This document shows, in pieces, positions 1 to 7,071 of a stretch of 8,116 nt of DNA. Under the pieces are notes generated by a model. The model worked only from the letters and a program-made list of their open reading frames with translations, was not told the origin of the DNA and did not search any database. The stretch is from Actinomycetota bacterium. GTDB lineage: Bacteria > Actinomycetota > Actinomycetes > Nanopelagicales > Nanopelagicaceae. Position numbers and translations under genes: made by a program. The stretch lies in the NCBI GenBank assembly GCA_010032085.1, contig RGYL01000025.1, positions 1-8,116 of the forward strand, in the 5' to 3' direction. Each line of letters begins with the position of its first letter. The stretch's first letter is position 1.

Positions 1-596
1 AAATTGGCCACTTGGACTTCTGAGAGCAATCTTCCCTCATAAAGAACCACTAAGGCGCCAATCACTTCTGCAAGAGTCGCTGCCGCAACAAGTGCTAAAA
101 CTTTCTTGTTACTCATGCCAGCGGCAACAGCCGTAAATGCGATTGCTAAGCCTTCTGGGATGTTGTGTAAAGAGATTGCAACCGCAGAGATTAGTCCTGA
201 GTTTAAATCGACTATCGATGATGAAATTGCTACCGAACCTTCAGGAAGATTGTGCAAAATTATGGCGCTAGAAACCAAGAGCGCTGACTTCTTAAGTGGA
301 TTGCCTCCTGATTCCAACTTCATGGCAGCAAATCTCATAAGTGCAACAATCAGAACACCAATAAGCAACCAGGATAAAATCGACTCTAAGGGCAATCCGG
401 CTGTAGTAGCAGCTGGAATCAACTCGAATGCACTAACCAGAATCATCGCTGCGGCTGCAAGAACTAGACAAATTGCAATGAGTGACTCCGACAGTTTCCT
501 TTTGAGGGTAACTACTCCCCAACCAATTAAAGTGGTCAATGCCGCACTAGCCGATAGCAAAAAACCAATCTGTATATTGCTCAGGTTGCTCAACAA
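1..596 (-). CDS. ZIP-family divalent metal transporter, C-terminus missing (runs off left edge)
   Basis: This membrane permease probably imports zinc or another divalent metal. The reading frame is open from a stop at about 620 down to base 1, giving about 198 residues. It shows the two diagnostic ZIP metal-site motifs, HNLPEG at about residues 115-120 (bases 237-254) and HNIPEG at about 144-149 (bases 150-167), corresponding to the fourth and fifth membrane helices of ZupT-like proteins. Hydrophobic helices begin near residues 7, 36 and 64. The last helices lie outside the window. There is no ATG near the start. The only early candidates after the in-frame stop are tandem TTG codons at 594-596 and 591-593, which place the first helix (IQIGFLLSASAAL) close to the N-terminus as expected. 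The start lies 10 bases after the uppP stop with no clear ribosome binding site, so translational coupling is likely. Family is confident; the exact start and metal are not. Confidence 0.88.
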   Translation of the reverse strand, partial: MLSNLSNIQIGFLLSASAALTTLIGWGVVTLKRKLSESLIAICLVLAAAAMILVSAFELIPAATTAGLPLESILSWLLIGVLIVALMRFAAMKLESGGNPLKKSALLVSSAIILHNLPEGSVAISSSIVDLNSGLISAVAISLHNIPEGLAIAFTAVAAGMSNKKVLALVAAATLAEVIGALVVLYEGRLLSEVQVAN

Positions 597-606
597 ACGA
601 AAACCG

Positions 607-1437
607 TTATGAAATAGTGCCGGTTAATAGCAAGACAGCCACGAAGGTTCCAAGTAGAACTCGATACACAACAAATGGCATAAAACTCTTAGTTTGAACG
701 AATTTCATTAACCATGCAATCACTAGGTAGCCCACGGTGAATGCGACTAGCGTGGCAGCCGCAGTTTCAAGGGCGCTGAAGTTATTGGTTGGCTCAGTTA
801 AGGAATTCAACAACTCATAAGTTCCGCTGCCCAGCACTGCAGGAATGGCGAGTAAGAATGAATACTTAAGGGCCGCCTCGCGCTTGTAGCCCAAGAATCG
901 ACCCATTGCGATAGTCGCGCCAGAACGAGAAACACCTGGGATAAGTGCCAATGATTGAGCTAATCCGTAGATGACTCCATCCTTTGCATCTAGGTCTTTG
1001 ATTTCCTTTACTTTTTTTCCAAAATGATCAATTAATCCAAGAAGAACCCCGAAGAAAATCAAAGTGAAGCTGATAAGCCATAGAGATCTAAAATTCTCTC
1101 GAATATAACTTTGACCAAGGTAACCAAGGAGGAAAATCGGCACTGATCCGATTGTGATTAGTCCTGCTAGCCGAGCGCTCTGGTATTCATCTGTTCCCCG
1201 CTCAAAGCGAGTACCCGCTAAGAACTTAAAGGCAGCCTTGATGATTCCCCTGATTTCATTTCTAAAATAGATGAGAACAGCAATTTCAGTTCCGATCTGC
1301 ATGATCGCGGTAAAGGTAGCTCCGGGGTCGCTTCCGGATGGTAGAAATTCGCCGAAAATACGAACATGTGCACTTGAGGAAATCGGCAGGAACTCCGTGA
1401 GGCCCTGAACGATTCCTAGAAAGATGGCTTCTAACAC
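607..1437 (-). CDS. uppP: Undecaprenyl-diphosphatase (UppP/BacA)
   Basis: This integral membrane enzyme dephosphorylates undecaprenyl pyrophosphate to recycle the lipid carrier for peptidoglycan and other wall polymers, and is linked to bacitracin resistance. The 276-residue length is normal. The first conserved motif is QGLTEFLPISSSAH (residues 11-24). It holds E15, S21 and H24, equivalent to E. coli E21, S27 and H30; Q11 stands where E. coli has E17, an accepted variant of the (E/Q)xxxE motif. The second motif, PGVSRSGAT (168-176), carries R171, equivalent to E. coli R174. Several hydrophobic segments cover the rest. The GTG start at 1435-1437 directly follows the TAA of the upstream peptidase gene. 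It is supported by the family-typical N-terminus MLEAIFLGIVQG. An AGAGG about 17 bases upstream is too far to be a good ribosome binding site, so expression probably depends on readthrough and coupling. Confidence 0.97.
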   Translation of the reverse strand: MLEAIFLGIVQGLTEFLPISSSAHVRIFGEFLPSGSDPGATFTAIMQIGTEIAVLIYFRNEIRGIIKAAFKFLAGTRFERGTDEYQSARLAGLITIGSVPIFLLGYLGQSYIRENFRSLWLISFTLIFFGVLLGLIDHFGKKVKEIKDLDAKDGVIYGLAQSLALIPGVSRSGATIAMGRFLGYKREAALKYSFLLAIPAVLGSGTYELLNSLTEPTNNFSALETAAATLVAFTVGYLVIAWLMKFVQTKSFMPFVVYRVLLGTFVAVLLLTGTIS

Positions 1438-3468
1438 TTAGATCGAATCCAATCCTCTTCGGCGCAAGAGCGGCTCGATTTGTGCATCACGGCCGCGGAA
1501 ATTCCTAAACATTTGCAGTGAGTCGATCGAACCGCCTCGACTCATAAGCGTTTTTCTGAAGTGATCACCATTTGCGCGAGTTAGCCCACCATTCGCTTTA
1601 AACCACTCGACTGTGTCGGCATCTAAAACTTCACTCCATATATATCCGTAATAGCCGGCAGAGTATCCGCCAGCGAAAATATGTGAGAAATAGGCAGAGC
1701 GATACCGAGTAGGAACAGGGGAAAAATCTAATCCGTAGTCTGCTATCGCTTTTGCTTCAAACTCCGCGACATCTGTAATGGAACTTAAGTCAGAGAGTGA
1801 ATGCCAGGCAAGATCCAATACCGCAGCAGCTAGGTAACTTGTAGTTGCATACCCTTCATTGAAAGTTGATGACTCATTCAATTTATCAACCCATGCTTGA
1901 GGTAAGCGCTCACCAGTTATGTGGTGGCGGGCATAGTTATCGAGCACTTCTGGCCAGAGAATCCACATCTCATTTACTTGTGAAGGGAACTCAACAAAAT
2001 CACGTTGCACACTCGTACCAGAGAATCTTGGGTACTTCACATCAGAGAGCAGACCATGAATGGCATGACCAAACTCATGAAACAGAGTCGTTGTCTCATC
2101 GTAAGTAAGAAGAGTCGGCTCCCCTGCTGGAGGCTTCGAAATATTCATGTTGTTGACTACGACTGGCATTTGTCCAAGCAGGTGGTTCTGGTCGACCAAA
2201 GTGTTCATCCAGGCACCTCCCCGTTTTGAATCGCGGGTATAGAAGTCGCCTATGTAAAGGCCGATTGGCGAGCCATCTTCATTAAAGACTTCAAAAGCCC
2301 GCGCTTCCTCGTGGTACGTGACAAGATCGGGCCGTTCCTTAAATTTCATACCGTATAACTTTCCAGCAGCGAAGAAAACGCCATCCCTCAAAACTCGCTC
2401 TAACTCAAAGTAGGGACGCATCGCCGCGGTATCTAAGTTGTACTTTTCCGCGCGCACCTTTTCGGTATAGAAGAGCCAATCCCAACTTTCTAATTCATGC
2501 TTTTCATTTTCTTCAATTATTTTTTCAATATCGCTCGCCTCCGTTTTTGCATTTGCTACTGCAGATGGGGCAATTTTGCGAAACATCTCATGGACCCGAT
2601 CTGGGTGACCAGCAGTCTGCTCTTGTAGAACGTATTCGGCATGGGATTTCAAGCCAAAGAGTTGAGCTCGCTCTGCGCGAAGTTGGGCCATACGAAGAAG
2701 AATCTTTCTCGTATCGAACTCATTACCGCGCATACCCTTGGAAAGAGAGTTTCGCATTATCCGTTCACGAAGGGTTCGGTTCTTTAAGGATGAGAGCGTT
2801 GGATGCCCAGTGAAATTGACCATGCCTATCATCCACTTATCTTCAAATCCGCGGGATTTTGCAGCTGCTTTACATGCTGCTTTCTGATTCTCGCTGAGGC
2901 CTTCAAGTTCACTCGCATCATCAACTAATACGGCTAGATCGTTGGTATCGGCAAGTAAGTTCTTGCTGAATTGAGTTTCCAGCAGGGAGAGCTCCTCATT
3001 GATTTTCTTTACCTTTTCACGAGCACCCTCATCAAGAGCAGCGCCCGCTTGAATGAAATCTTTGTGATAGCGCTGCAGCAGCCAATCGCTCTCGGCATCA
3101 AGATTTGGACGCTGTTCTATCAAATACTTTATCCGCGCGAAAAGTTTTGGATTAAGGCGAATAGCATCTACGTGTGCTGCCAACTTCGGGGCAATCTCCG
3201 CCTCAATCTCATCTATGCGATCATTGGTATCACTCGATGATTTGTTGTAGAAGACATTAAGCATGCGATTTAACGTCTGACCGCTTTTTTCCAGTGCGAC
3301 TACGGTGTTTTCAAATGTGATTTCTGAGTATTGAAGAATTTCGGCAATTTCCCGAAGCTGCTCGGCGGTTCCAGCATAAAACGCCTCTAAATAATGATCC
3401 TCGGAGATATCAGCAAATGGTGGAATTTCGTACTCAAGATTCGACCGGGTTAGAAATGGGTTTGTCAC
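1438..3468 (-). CDS. dcp: M3-family zinc metallopeptidase, peptidyl-dipeptidase Dcp type
   Basis: This is a probable cytoplasmic zinc peptidase of the thimet oligopeptidase/Dcp family (M3), trimming short peptides; Dcp removes C-terminal dipeptides. At 676 residues it matches the family (about 680). The zinc site HEFGH is at 464-468, and the third ligand E493 in RDFVEFPSQ lies 25 residues after H468, the M3 spacing. The substrate-binding region RYRSAYFSHIFAGGYSAGYY (588-607) and the C-terminal RRRGL (669-673) match the Dcp/OpdA pattern. The N-terminal two-thirds is the helical cap region of the family, with no signal peptide. The GTG start overlaps the hydrolase TGA by four bases (GTGA, 3465-3468) and is preceded by a strong ribosome binding site. 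The stop TAA abuts the GTG of uppP. Dcp is favoured over OpdA from overall resemblance of the last 200 residues, but the two are close. Confidence 0.95.
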   Translation of the reverse strand: MTNPFLTRSNLEYEIPPFADISEDHYLEAFYAGTAEQLREIAEILQYSEITFENTVVALEKSGQTLNRMLNVFYNKSSSDTNDRIDEIEAEIAPKLAAHVDAIRLNPKLFARIKYLIEQRPNLDAESDWLLQRYHKDFIQAGAALDEGAREKVKKINEELSLLETQFSKNLLADTNDLAVLVDDASELEGLSENQKAACKAAAKSRGFEDKWMIGMVNFTGHPTLSSLKNRTLRERIMRNSLSKGMRGNEFDTRKILLRMAQLRAERAQLFGLKSHAEYVLQEQTAGHPDRVHEMFRKIAPSAVANAKTEASDIEKIIEENEKHELESWDWLFYTEKVRAEKYNLDTAAMRPYFELERVLRDGVFFAAGKLYGMKFKERPDLVTYHEEARAFEVFNEDGSPIGLYIGDFYTRDSKRGGAWMNTLVDQNHLLGQMPVVVNNMNISKPPAGEPTLLTYDETTTLFHEFGHAIHGLLSDVKYPRFSGTSVQRDFVEFPSQVNEMWILWPEVLDNYARHHITGERLPQAWVDKLNESSTFNEGYATTSYLAAAVLDLAWHSLSDLSSITDVAEFEAKAIADYGLDFSPVPTRYRSAYFSHIFAGGYSAGYYGYIWSEVLDADTVEWFKANGGLTRANGDHFRKTLMSRGGSIDSLQMFRNFRGRDAQIEPLLRRRGLDSI

Positions 3469-4226
3469 TTCGCCTTCTCCTCAATGAACAAGAGTGAGTT
3501 CTCAAAGATAATCGAGTCGTCATAATCAAGAGTCGCTACGTGATACGAGTTAGTTAACTCAATCCGTCTCTTATCGGTGCTGCCAATCTCCGCCATGACT
3601 ATTTCAGTATTGGAAACTGGAAGCACGTGATCTTCCTTGCTATGAAAGAGCAAAACTGGACAGGTAACATTCGCCAAGTTCGCCCGTGTCTTCTTCAAGA
3701 ATCTGTGGAGCTGAGCTACTCCTTTCATGGGTAGAGCGTCATACCCCCACTCAGTCACACCAGGCTTCTTAATATCGTCTCCAACAGAGGGCCGTTTCGG
3801 AGTTATGTATTTAATTAGATCTATAAATCTAATTGATGGGTCCGGGATATGAATCATCGGATTTACGAGGACTATCCCAGCGAGTTTGCGCGAGAATTTA
3901 CCGGCAAGAAAGAGCGTGTTAGCTCCACCCATAGAAAGTCCAAAAATGAACACTTTTTTATTTCTTTCCAGAAGTTCATTCAAATCTATTTCAGCGCGTT
4001 CCGGCCAGTTCTGCCATTTAGTCTTATTCAAATCTTGCCAACGCGTTGCGTGGCCCGGGATCCTAGGAACTCGAACTGAGAAACCACGCTCTTGGAGAAA
4101 ATGCGCCCAAGGGCGCATCGAAGCAGGCGAGCCGGTAAATCCATGTAGCAAGAGAACGCCAATCCCGTTATTGCCATCAAATCGATAATCCTCAAGCCAC
4201 CCTGCGGGGGCACCTTCGGTGGACAT
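3465..4226 (-). CDS. Alpha/beta hydrolase, Est30-like carboxylesterase / monoacylglycerol lipase
   Basis: This is a predicted cytoplasmic serine hydrolase acting on short-chain or monoacyl esters; the true substrate is unknown. The 253-residue protein has the alpha/beta fold signature: oxyanion-hole segment HGFTGSP (28-34), nucleophile elbow GLSMGG (96-101) with S98, acid D199 in HSKEDH, and H229 in NSYHVATLDYD. The triad spacing is close to that of Geobacillus Est30 (S94, D193, H223), and there is no signal peptide. The ATG at 4224-4226 is the only usable start: an in-frame TAG lies at 4236-4238. No Shine-Dalgarno sequence precedes it, but a TAGCCT hexamer lies six bases upstream, consistent with a leaderless transcript. 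It is the first gene of the leftward cluster, overlapping dcp by four bases. A role in membrane-lipid ester turnover would fit the neighbouring uppP but is only a guess. Confidence 0.93.
   Translation of the reverse strand: MSTEGAPAGWLEDYRFDGNNGIGVLLLHGFTGSPASMRPWAHFLQERGFSVRVPRIPGHATRWQDLNKTKWQNWPERAEIDLNELLERNKKVFIFGLSMGGANTLFLAGKFSRKLAGIVLVNPMIHIPDPSIRFIDLIKYITPKRPSVGDDIKKPGVTEWGYDALPMKGVAQLHRFLKKTRANLANVTCPVLLFHSKEDHVLPVSNTEIVMAEIGSTDKRRIELTNSYHVATLDYDDSIIFENSLLFIEEKAK
3477..3482 (-). promoter_or_regulatory. Strong Shine-Dalgarno site for the dcp GTG start
   Basis: GAGGAG on the minus strand sits eight bases before the GTG at 3466-3468, inside the end of the hydrolase gene. It decides the non-ATG start of dcp and shows that the downstream gene can recruit ribosomes itself as well as through the GTGA overlap. 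Confidence 0.8.
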
Positions 4227-4232
4227 ATGCCG

Positions 4233-4238
4233 AGGCTA
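4233..4238 (-). promoter_or_regulatory. Possible -10 element for the leftward hydrolase cluster
   Basis: On the minus strand TAGCCT fits the actinobacterial TANNNT -10 pattern and ends six bases before the hydrolase ATG, so transcription would begin at or next to the start codon. There is no Shine-Dalgarno sequence and an in-frame stop lies within the hexamer. A second TANNNT (TAGATT, bases 4271-4276 read leftward) would give a leader of about 37 bases instead. No convincing -35 box was found. Confidence 0.4.
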
Positions 4239-4257
4239 GCGGATTGATGAGGCGAAT

Positions 4258-4280
4258 TTGTCGGAGCGACAATCTAGATT
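4258..4280. repeat. Two overlapping palindromes in the divergent intergenic gap
   Basis: Bases 4258-4272 form a perfect inverted repeat with six-base arms (TTGTCG/CGACAA) around GAG. Bases 4271-4280 are a perfect ten-base palindrome, AATCTAGATT. They share two bases and fill the middle of the 60-base gap between the divergent hydrolase and nuclease genes. The second palindrome contains the presumed -10 hexamer of the nuclease gene on one strand and a matching hexamer on the other. This could be an operator or simply a bidirectional promoter core. It does not resemble the actinobacterial LexA box. Confidence 0.55.
4275..4280 (+). promoter_or_regulatory. Probable -10 element of the nuclease gene (leaderless)
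   Basis: TAGATT matches the TANNNT -10 pattern and ends six bases before the GTG at 4287, which puts the expected transcription start on the start codon itself. The intervening bases are pyrimidine-rich, with no ribosome binding site. An in-frame TAG at 4275-4277 rules out an upstream start. No recognisable -35 box is present. Confidence 0.55.
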
Positions 4281-4286
4281 TCACCC

Positions 4287-6068
4287 GTGAATGAGAGTGG
4301 CGAATTGGAGCGAGGTTGGCAACCCTCATTTGATGACCTAGGGCGAAACCTAATTGACACGACCTTTGTCGTCTTAGATTTGGAGACTACTGGTGGCTCA
4401 CCAAAAGATTGTGCAATCACTGAAATCGGTGCAGTAAAAGTTCGCGGCGGTGAAGTGATTGGTGAATTTCAAACTCTAATCAACCCAGGCGGTCCGATAC
4501 CTGCCTTCATTACTGTTCTTACAGGAATCACTGATGCCATGGTGATCTCAGCGCCTCCCATTGGCGAGGCGCTCTTCTCGCTTTATGAATTTTTAGGCTC
4601 ACCTGAAGAGACTGTTCTGGTCGCCCATAACGCGCCTTTTGACGTGGGATTTCTAAAAGCAGCATCAGAAAAATTGGGATCTCCCTGGCCTCGATATCAA
4701 GTGATTGATACCGCTCGAATTACTCGCTATGTAGTGAATAGAGATGAAGTGCGTGACTTCAAGTTATCTACCCTCGCAACCTTCTTCGGCGCTCAAACGA
4801 ATCCGGAACATCGCGCTTTAGCAGATGCACGAGCAACCGTAGATGTTCTTCATGGTGTCATTGAACGACTCGGTTCATTCGGCGTAACGACTTTGGAGGA
4901 TTTAAAGGGATTCACAAATCGAGTTACCGAAGCGCAACGGCGGAAACGTCACTTTGCCGAAGGCCTTCCCAATGTTCCGGGTGTCTACATCTTTAAAGAT
5001 CAAAGTGGTGAACCTCTATATATTGGAACGACAAGGAATTTAAGAAATAGAGTGCGAAGTTATTTCACTGCCGCCGAGACGCGCAAACGTATTCACGACA
5101 TGATCGCTCTCGCAGAGCGGGTTGAAGTAATTGAAACTCCCACAATCATTGAAGCCGAGATTCGAGAGTTGCGGCTAATCATGCAGAAACGGCCACGCTT
5201 CAATCGCAGATCTAGATTTCAAGAGAAAGCCATTTGGGTGAAATTGACCGATGAGTCTTACCCACGACTAACCCAAGTAAAGGGCGCCGCAACTCTTAGC
5301 GATGAGATTGGCTGGAGCGGACCCTTCAACGGAAGAGATGAAGCCGATCGAGCCATAGAAGCGCTCCACGATGTCTTTCCGATTAGGCAATGTAAACCGA
5401 GAATTACTTTGACAAGCATGAAGCATGCGAGTGCTTGCGCCTTACTCGACCTCGGCAAATGTGGCGCGCCTTGCGTAGGAATGCAATCGCTAGATTCATA
5501 TAGCTCCATCACAAGTGAGATCCGTTTTGCGATGTTGAGTGATGCCCGCGAGATGTTGAATGAGTTGAATAAACGGATGACAACTCTCTCGCTCCAAGAA
5601 CGCTTTGAAGAGGCCGCAGAAGTTCGAAATCGACTCGGCGCATATATTCGTGGCAGCTCTCGCGGCGAGCGAATTCGAAGCCTTACGAAAGTTGAAGAGA
5701 TACTTACGCTAATTAGATCCGGCAAGACGATTGAGTTGGTAATGATTCGCTACGGGCGATTAGCCGCAACTTTGACCGCTCCCGCTGAGAACTTGGCCTC
5801 GGCAATATCGGCGATAAGTATTAGCTCCGAAGTAGTTGAAGATGATGGCACTGTACTGCCGGCCTCGAGCCACGAAGAGGTTGAGGTGCTACTTCGCTAC
5901 CTGGAGCGCGATAACGTTGAATTGTTAGAGGTTAAGGGGCAATGGGCTCGCGCAGTCTTTGGTGCCGGCTACGCCCGCTCGCAACTTGAGGATTTAAAAG
6001 CGCTGGCCCAGCGCAATCGCTACAAAGAAGACTTTGCAAGTTCCTTTGAAAGATCGCGCCAACGCTGA
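4287..6068 (+). CDS. DEDDh exonuclease fused to Cho/UvrC-like GIY-YIG nuclease
   Basis: This is a predicted DNA-repair nuclease joining a DnaQ-like 3'-5' exonuclease to a Cho/UvrC N-terminal half. The exonuclease (about 25-195) has all DEDDh residues: D31 and E33 in LDLETTG, D119 in HNAPFD, H175 and D180 in HRALADA. The GIY-YIG domain (about 228-308) shows PGVY (231-234), LYIG (244-247), the RNLRNRV arginines and E294, 12 residues before N306, as in Thermotoga UvrC (E76, N88). C369, C384, C392 and C396 match the UvrC cysteine set, which in E. coli binds an iron-sulfur cluster. A UVR-type helix (about 434-450, LSLQERFEEAAEVRNRL) follows, where UvrC contacts UvrB. The tail (455-593) has no recognisable RNase H-like nuclease or helix-hairpin-helix region, so only a Cho-like single incision is expected. 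The GTG start is the first after an in-frame TAG. The 3' end overlaps trpD on the other strand. Confidence 0.93.
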   Translation: MNESGELERGWQPSFDDLGRNLIDTTFVVLDLETTGGSPKDCAITEIGAVKVRGGEVIGEFQTLINPGGPIPAFITVLTGITDAMVISAPPIGEALFSLYEFLGSPEETVLVAHNAPFDVGFLKAASEKLGSPWPRYQVIDTARITRYVVNRDEVRDFKLSTLATFFGAQTNPEHRALADARATVDVLHGVIERLGSFGVTTLEDLKGFTNRVTEAQRRKRHFAEGLPNVPGVYIFKDQSGEPLYIGTTRNLRNRVRSYFTAAETRKRIHDMIALAERVEVIETPTIIEAEIRELRLIMQKRPRFNRRSRFQEKAIWVKLTDESYPRLTQVKGAATLSDEIGWSGPFNGRDEADRAIEALHDVFPIRQCKPRITLTSMKHASACALLDLGKCGAPCVGMQSLDSYSSITSEIRFAMLSDAREMLNELNKRMTTLSLQERFEEAAEVRNRLGAYIRGSSRGERIRSLTKVEEILTLIRSGKTIELVMIRYGRLAATLTAPAENLASAISAISISSEVVEDDGTVLPASSHEEVEVLLRYLERDNVELLEVKGQWARAVFGAGYARSQLEDLKALAQRNRYKEDFASSFERSRQR

Positions 6069-7060
6069 ACTAATTCGCTAGCCCTACCACTATCTATAGC
6101 GCCCTTTGCCAGCGCGTAACCATTAGCAATCTGATTCTCAATCGGTAATTTGAACTCTCCCTTAAATGCAGCAATGGCAGCGGCAGCATTTAGAAGTATG
6201 GCTTCTCTTGCCCCGCCATCACGACCTCTGAATACATCTCTAGTAATAGCGGCATTCTCCTTCGCACTGCCGCCCTTTATCTCACTTAAGGCAATGGGTT
6301 GGATACCGATTTCGCGAGGATCAAAAAGAGATTTGCGCATCTCTCCGTCATGCACCTGAATGATTTCAGTTGGTCCTGATATTGAAATCTCATCTAGTCC
6401 CTCTAATCCACGAAAGACAAAACCTTCGTTTCCACGAGCAGCGAGAACCCGAGCAACCAATTCGAACATCTCACTTCTCGCCACACCGATTGCGACTGCC
6501 TTCGGTCTAGCTGGATTTGCTAGTGGTCCGAGGATGTTGAAAACCGTTGGAATGCCCAGCGCTTTTCGAACTGGCGCGGCAAAGCGCATCGCTGGATGAA
6601 ACTTTGGAGCAAAGGCAAAACCAATTCCAATTTTGCGAACGCATTCCTTTACCCCGGAGGCATCGAGGCTAATTTCTATGCCCAACTCCTCAAGGAGATC
6701 AGCCGCGCCTGATGCAGATGAGGCAGCTCTATTTCCATGCTTTATGACCCGGGCTCCCGCTGCTGTAGTAACTATCGCAGCGCTAGTTGAAATATTTATC
6801 GTATTGAAGCCATCTCCCCCAGTACCAACCGTGTCAACGGTCCGATCTGGAATGTCAATAAGCGTGGCATGTTGGTACATGACATCTACGAGAGCGCGAA
6901 CCTCTTCAGTGCGCTCCCCTTTGTTCTTCATTCCCAGCAAGAAATTTTTTATTTCATCCTCACTTGCATTTCCAGAGAGGATTTCCGTCATTGCAAAAAC
7001 TATTTCATTGGCTAATAAATCTTGATTCGCGGTCAACTTTTCAATAATCGTCGCCCACAT
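6020..7060 (-). CDS. trpD: Anthranilate phosphoribosyltransferase
   Basis: TrpD transfers the phosphoribosyl group of PRPP to anthranilate, the second step of the tryptophan branch, in the cytoplasm. The protein is 346 residues, the normal length. It shows the helical N-terminal domain, then the PRPP-binding loop VGTGGD (78-83), KHGNRA (107-112), the FNILGPLANP segment (174-183) and the acidic GLDEIS motif (221-226) that binds magnesium-PRPP in the family. All key motifs are intact. It is the stand-alone form without a fused glutamine amidotransferase, and no other trp gene is in view. The ATG follows the receiver-like gene by 11 bases without an obvious Shine-Dalgarno sequence, so the two probably form one transcript. 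Its last 49 bases run antisense to the end of the nuclease gene, leaving no intergenic terminator. Confidence 0.97.
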   Translation of the reverse strand: MWATIIEKLTANQDLLANEIVFAMTEILSGNASEDEIKNFLLGMKNKGERTEEVRALVDVMYQHATLIDIPDRTVDTVGTGGDGFNTINISTSAAIVTTAAGARVIKHGNRAASSASGAADLLEELGIEISLDASGVKECVRKIGIGFAFAPKFHPAMRFAAPVRKALGIPTVFNILGPLANPARPKAVAIGVARSEMFELVARVLAARGNEGFVFRGLEGLDEISISGPTEIIQVHDGEMRKSLFDPREIGIQPIALSEIKGGSAKENAAITRDVFRGRDGGAREAILLNAAAAIAAFKGEFKLPIENQIANGYALAKGAIDSGRASELVQRWRDLSKELAKSSL

Positions 7061-7071
7061 AAGGCTAGAAC

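Noticed and set aside
106..612. Rightward 168-codon open frame opposite the left-edge gene
   Set aside because: The opposite strand gives a clear ZIP transporter with both HNxPEG motifs. The rightward translation has no domain and low-complexity composition typical of an antisense shadow.
1405..1407. Glutamine (Q11) at the position of E. coli UppP E17 as a possible inactivating change
   Set aside because: The first UppP motif is known to accept Glu or Gln there, and the second acidic residue (E15), serine, histidine and arginine are all present.
4258..4280. SOS (LexA) box in front of the repair nuclease
   Set aside because: The palindromes do not match the actinobacterial TCGAAC-N4-GTTCGA pattern, so SOS control is not supported by this sequence.
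5258..5725. Leftward 155-codon open frame inside the nuclease gene
   Set aside because: It lies entirely antisense to conserved GIY-YIG/UvrC-like coding sequence and has a serine/arginine-rich shadow composition with no motif.
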